From NCBI GenBank assembly GCA_937915955.1, contig CALGIB010000899.1:1-6143 (forward strand): 6,143 bases of DNA, read 5' to 3'. The position numbers and the translations under genes were made by a program. Positions 5,617 through 6,143 of this stretch are shown piece after piece. The stretch comes from an uncultured Pseudomonadota bacterium (GTDB lineage: Bacteria; Myxococcota_A; UBA796; CAJQPC01). Below the pieces are notes generated by a model. The model had not been told where the DNA came from and made no database searches. It worked only from the letters and a program-made list of their open reading frames with translations. Each line of letters starts with the position of its first letter. Positions within the stretch are counted from its first letter, which is position 1.

Positions 5617-6143
5617 TCGGGGGCCTCCTCGTCGACAGCCTCGGTCTCGGCGGTGGGCTCGGGGGGCAGGCTGGCGCCCTGGCCCTCGGTGCCGGGCCTC
5701 CAGCTGGCGCCGCCCTTGTCGAGCACCTGCACGCGGCGGATCTGGGCGGCGTCGATCTCGGGCCGGCGGACCGTGGTGCCGATGCGGGGGATGCCCGGGG
5801 CCCGCAGGCCGGGGGTGTCCGGGCGGATGACCGGCTCCACCCACTCGCCCTTGCGCTGCTTGTCGATCTTGTCCTGCAGCGCCTTGAGGCCCTCGAAGAG
5901 CGCCTCGGGGCTGGGCGGACAGCCGGGGATGTAGACGTCCACCGGCAGGAAGATGTCCACGCCCGGGACGACGCTGTAGATGTCCCGGTAGAAGTCGCCC
6001 GAGATGGCGCAGGAGCCCATCGCGATGCACCACTTGGGCTCGGGCATCTGGTCCCAGAGCTTCTTGACGCGGGGGGCCATCTTCACCGTGATGGTGCCGG
6101 CGACGACCATCACGTCGCAGTGCCGGGGCGAGCCCCGGGCCAC
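5613..6143 (-). CDS. nuoB: NADH-quinone oxidoreductase subunit B (NuoB), 5' end outside window
   Basis: This is the 20 kDa complex I subunit that carries the terminal iron-sulfur cluster N2, which hands electrons to quinone at the interface with NuoD. The window contains the last 176 residues; the reading frame is still open at the window edge, so the start and the first N2 cysteine pair lie outside. The visible part opens in the family core (GSPRHCDVMVVAGTITVKMAP, positions 4-24), followed by MPEPKWCIAMGSCAISG (33-49), YSVVPGVD (56-63), VPVDVY-like PVDVYIPGCPPSPEAL (67-82). The cysteines of MGSC (45) and PGCPP (75) match the two downstream N2 ligands. After the conserved core comes an unusually long tail of about 85 residues, rich in Pro, Gly, Glu and Ala and ending in EEAPE. 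Two further cysteines (9 and 39) are not N2 ligands. The stop codon overlaps the nuoC start (GTGA). Identification is secure. Confidence 0.97.
   Translation of the reverse strand: MARGSPRHCDVMVVAGTITVKMAPRVKKLWDQMPEPKWCIAMGSCAISGDFYRDIYSVVPGVDIFLPVDVYIPGCPPSPEALFEGLKALQDKIDKQRKGEWVEPVIRPDTPGLRAPGIPRIGTTVRRPEIDAAQIRRVQVLDKGGASWRPGTEGQGASLPPEPTAETEAVDEEAPE
5624..5628 (-). promoter_or_regulatory. Ribosome binding site for nuoC
   Basis: GGAGG on the minus strand, inside the end of nuoB and seven bases before the GTG at 5616. It supports that GTG as the nuoC start over any upstream codon. Confidence 0.75.

Noticed and set aside
1..6143. A previously undescribed defence, mobile or biosynthetic system
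   Set aside because: Every base is accounted for by eight overlapping complex I genes; there are no unexplained gaps, repeats, integrase, transposase or array.

Overview
The window is one uninterrupted stretch of a respiratory complex I (NADH:quinone oxidoreductase type, nuo) operon, read entirely from the minus strand. In transcription order, from high to low coordinates, it holds nuoB (5' end outside the window), nuoC, nuoD, nuoH, nuoI, nuoJ, nuoK and nuoL (3' end outside the window). All eight products were recognised from family motifs in their translations. There is no intergenic space: every one of the seven gene junctions can be read as a 4-base ATGA or GTGA overlap, and every visible stop codon is TGA. 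I see no RNA gene, mobile element, CRISPR array, repeat family, promoter or terminator. The large plus-strand open frames are antisense shadows caused by high GC.

The organism is a high-GC bacterium (roughly two thirds G+C by eye, strong G/C preference at third codon positions). The proteins are clearly complex I, but several deviate from textbook proteobacterial sequences (NuoD loop, NuoI cluster motifs, NuoC N-terminal half, NuoB tail). The style is compatible with Myxococcota or another deep Gram-negative lineage, but the window alone does not settle taxonomy.

Layout: 6143-5155 encodes hydrophilic-arm subunits NuoB (carries cluster N2) and NuoC; 5158-3935 encodes NuoD (quinone-site partner of NuoB); 3938-2937 encodes NuoH (membrane heel of the quinone tunnel); 2940-2422 encodes NuoI (two [4Fe-4S] clusters); 2425-1644 encodes the small membrane subunits NuoJ and NuoK; 1647-1 encodes the first 549 residues of the antiporter-like NuoL. 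Together they form the quinone-reducing module plus most of the proton-pumping arm: electrons pass through the two NuoI clusters to N2 in NuoB, reduce quinone at the NuoB/NuoD/NuoH interface, and drive proton translocation through NuoH, J, K and L.

The main biological point is that nuoE, nuoF and nuoG, the NADH-oxidising module that in the classic 14-gene order lies between nuoD and nuoH, are absent there: nuoD and nuoH overlap directly. They may be elsewhere in the genome, or the enzyme may use another electron donor. I found no evidence of a previously undescribed system; the remaining findings are modest structural deviations in known subunits.
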